A stretch of DNA of 64,000 bases. Source: Tannockella sp964369175 (GTDB lineage: Bacteria; Bacillota_I; Bacilli_A; Erysipelotrichales; Coprobacillaceae). Positions 62,141-64,000 of the stretch are shown here, in pieces (within the stretch, counting starts at the first letter, position 1; every line of letters begins with the position of its first letter). A program made the translations under genes and the position numbers. The notes below the pieces were generated by a model. The model saw nothing but the letters and a program-made list of their open reading frames with translations. It was not told the DNA's origin and searched no databases. Location of the stretch: assembly GCA_964369175.1 (NCBI GenBank), contig CAYJEM010000004.1, positions 1-64,000 on the forward strand. The letters are read 5' to 3'.

Positions 62141-63120
62141 TACGAAACACCTCGCTTTTTATACATCCAATAAAACAATATTGGACAGGCAATCATTGTA
62201 GTAAGAACACTTAGCGGTAACTCTACACCTGGTACCAAACTACGGGCTAATATATCACCAAATAATAATATTACACCACCAATCAAACTACTTGTTATTA
62301 AGAAGTACTTTGTACGACTCTTTAATACAAAATATGCAATATGGGGTGCAACCAACCCAACAAAAGAAATTACCCCAGTAATCGATAATACACTAGCAAT
62401 CATAATTGTTGCAAGAATTAATACAACAACTTGAAACACTTGTACATGCATCCCTAGATACCTAGCATTATCACTACCTAATAATAATAAGCTGATTTTT
62501 TTATGCATTAACAATAAAAGTATATATGGTATAAAAGCCAATACAAATGACATCAATAATTTATCTTGAGTGACACTCGAAAGTGAACCCATCATCCAAA
62601 AATCAATTAATCCAAGCTCTCCTAAAGGATCAGCTACATATTTTAACATCATAATTCCTGCACTACAAAATGCCGATACAATTACACCTGCTAATAAATA
62701 TGAAATTATCTGTTTACTTGATGAAAGTTTAACAAGTAAAAAGACAACACCTAACGTTATCATACTAGTTATAAATGCATATCCAGCAATTACAAAAGGT
62801 GCACTAATGCCACATACAATAGCAATCGCACCACCTAAACTAGCGCCTGATACGACACCTGTTAAATCTGGTGAAGCTAAGGGATTAGAAAATACGATTT
62901 GATACAATGCACCTGCTAATCCTAAAACAAGACCAACAAGTAATCCCATGATAACACGTGGTACTCGCAGATTAAAAAACACAATTTGTGTCATTTCATC
63001 AGCATTAAAAATTGAAAATATTTCGGTAATCGAAATATGATAACTACCAATTGTAAGTGAGATTATAAACAAGAATAAACATACAACCATTATGCCTAAA
63101 ACATAATATTTTTTTGACAT
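62140..63120 (-). CDS. FecCD-type ABC importer, permease
   Basis: A 326-residue membrane protein with about ten helices, BtuC/FecCD type. It has ...FFNLRVPRVIMGLLVGLVLGLAGALYQIVFSNPLASPDLTGVVSGASLGGAIAI, the conserved N-terminal block of this fold (RxPR, GxxLGxxGxxxQxxxxNPLAxPxxLGxxxGA), and ISFVGLVAPHIAYFVLKSRTKYFLITSSLIGGVILLFGDILARSLVPGVELPLSVLTTMIACPIFFYWMYKKR at the end. It starts one base after the binding protein gene. It works as a homodimer with the ATPase. Confidence 0.9.
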   Translation of the reverse strand: MSKKYYVLGIMVVCLFLFIISLTIGSYHISITEIFSIFNADEMTQIVFFNLRVPRVIMGLLVGLVLGLAGALYQIVFSNPLASPDLTGVVSGASLGGAIAIVCGISAPFVIAGYAFITSMITLGVVFLLVKLSSSKQIISYLLAGVIVSAFCSAGIMMLKYVADPLGELGLIDFWMMGSLSSVTQDKLLMSFVLAFIPYILLLLMHKKISLLLLGSDNARYLGMHVQVFQVVVLILATIMIASVLSITGVISFVGLVAPHIAYFVLKSRTKYFLITSSLIGGVILLFGDILARSLVPGVELPLSVLTTMIACPILFYWMYKKRGVS

Positions 63121-63121
63121 A

Positions 63122-64000
63122 TTACTTTTCTAATAGTGATGTATCAACATCAAACCCATAAAATTCTTTATAGAAAGATTGAACATCTTTTACAAATGTT
63201 TCATGACTGTATTGATCACTATGTAATATACTTGCAAGCCACATACTTCCTAGAATTCCTGAAGGAACCGGTGAATCCCATTCCTCTAAATCTTTTGGCA
63301 TTTGATATACTTGTTTATTTACTACTGCACTAACTGTTTGTAATTGAGCATCATTTAAAACATCTTCAACACTATAACTAGCACCTGCTGGTACAACAAT
63401 GACTTCAGGATTTTTTGCAAGAATCGTTTCGTACGATACACTTGTCCAGTAGTCCCCATCGATATCTCCAATTGCATTTTTTCCACCTGCAAGTTCAATA
63501 ATGCTATTTTGATACATTTTTGTAGTTGCTGCTTCTAAATATGAACTATTACTTGCCATATATACAGATGGCATTGAATCTCTTTTTAATGATGATAACA
63601 TTTTTGTTTGCTCATCGTAATATGAAAGCAACTCATCTGCTTTGCCTTTGCTACCAGTTGCCGTAGCTATCAATGTAATCATCTCTTCTAATAATTCCTG
63701 TGATTCTGGATTAACTACAAGTACTGGTATGCCTAATTCATCAAATGATGCAACATAATCTTGTAATTTTAATGGAATAATAACAAGATCTGGATTTAAA
63801 GCAGCAATTGCTTCAACATCTATTGCCTTTGATGTTCCAACTCCTGGTTTTTCAATTAAGCTAGGATCAACAGTATGATAAATTGCTCTTGTATCTGCCT
63901 TATTTTCAAGACCAACAACTTTATCACTAATTGAAAGTGCTAACGTTGTATATGTTGAAATATAATACGCACTAACAATTTTTTGAGCAGGAGCTTCTAG
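63122..64000 (-). CDS. FecB/TroA-type solute-binding protein (partial, runs off right edge)
   Basis: At least 292 residues, open from the right edge to a TAA at 63122; the N-terminus and signal peptide lie outside the window. The visible part has the binding-protein fold of the FecB (helical backbone) family: ALSISDKVVGLENKADTRAIYHTVDPSLIEKPGVGTSKAIDVEAIAALNPDLVIIP, and the later GDIDGDYWTSVSYETILAKNPEVIVVPAG. A start at an inner ATG (63680-63682) is possible but the upstream frame is clearly coding. The ligand is unknown; with the xanthine dehydrogenase operon beside it, molybdate or tungstate is plausible. Confidence 0.85.
   Translation of the reverse strand, partial: LEAPAQKIVSAYYISTYTTLALSISDKVVGLENKADTRAIYHTVDPSLIEKPGVGTSKAIDVEAIAALNPDLVIIPLKLQDYVASFDELGIPVLVVNPESQELLEEMITLIATATGSKGKADELLSYYDEQTKMLSSLKRDSMPSVYMASNSSYLEAATTKMYQNSIIELAGGKNAIGDIDGDYWTSVSYETILAKNPEVIVVPAGASYSVEDVLNDAQLQTVSAVVNKQVYQMPKDLEEWDSPVPSGILGSMWLASILHSDQYSHETFVKDVQSFYKEFYGFDVDTSLLEK

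Overview
The window is AT-rich DNA with strong AGGAGG-type ribosome binding sites, closely packed operons and many TAATG stop/start overlaps. Gene content points to a low-GC Gram-positive (Bacillota). Gene orders shared with Bacilli are pcrA-ligA-camS-gatCAB and UPF0223-ftsW-ylbD-ylbE-ylbF-rsmD-coaD. A pyrophosphate-type phosphofructokinase, a split transketolase and a molybdenum hydroxylase operon suggest an anaerobic or fermentative member, perhaps Erysipelotrichia-like; that last placement is inference. Most genes lie on the minus strand. A run of 100 Ns flanked by a 55-bp duplicate shows this is a draft scaffold.

Layout. 1-4.6 kb: a lipoprotein and a carbon cluster (deoC, PPi-PFK, transketolase N and C subunits). 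4.7-11.5 kb: accessory genes (DUF898, GNAT, AraC regulator, VOC protein, methyltransferase, Nudix, MATE pump, orphan larC, DsbA-like protein). 11.5-13.9 kb: polar amino acid ABC importer. 14-18 kb: plus-strand MarR / UvrA-like ATPase / GNAT / FMN reductase operon that looks like a drug-resistance unit. 18-21.4 kb: M32 carboxypeptidase, two methyltransferases and a SnoaL-like protein. 21.5-23.1 kb: an orphan trpB behind a tryptophan T-box leader. 23.2-28.9 kb: an interrupted membrane protein gene, a second MATE pump and a heterodimeric ABC exporter. 29-34.8 kb: small membrane proteins, a methyltransferase, a ferredoxin divergent from a Crp/Fnr regulator, and an rRNA methyltransferase. 34.8-50 kb: conserved core genes (gatBAC, camS, ligA, pcrA, pyrDKC, coaD, rsmD, ylbFED, ftsW, UPF0223). 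50-52.2 kb: plus-strand small Cys/Gly-rich protein, def and a DUF1576 protein. 52.2-54.8 kb: HAD phosphatase, DeoR-family regulator and a second deoC. 54.8-64 kb: an unknown gene, then a xanthine dehydrogenase operon with a MocA-like maturase, a xanthine/uracil permease and a FecCD-type ABC importer that runs off the right edge.

How the parts fit. DeoC yields glyceraldehyde 3-phosphate and acetaldehyde from deoxyribose 5-phosphate, and PFK and transketolase handle the connected sugar phosphates. The xanthine dehydrogenase operon combines substrate uptake, the three enzyme subunits, a cofactor maturation protein and a metal-type importer, so it reads as a purine-catabolism unit that may import its own molybdate.

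Most notable signals: an ~806-bp nearly identical copy of deoC with its promoter and repeated operator-like motifs 50 kb away, next to a DeoR-family regulator; the Trp T-box in front of a trpB that has no trpA here; an in-frame stop inside what looks like one membrane protein gene; and the scaffold gap that falsely breaks the xanthine dehydrogenase FAD subunit. I found no CRISPR array, no transposase, no phage module, and no tRNA or rRNA gene.
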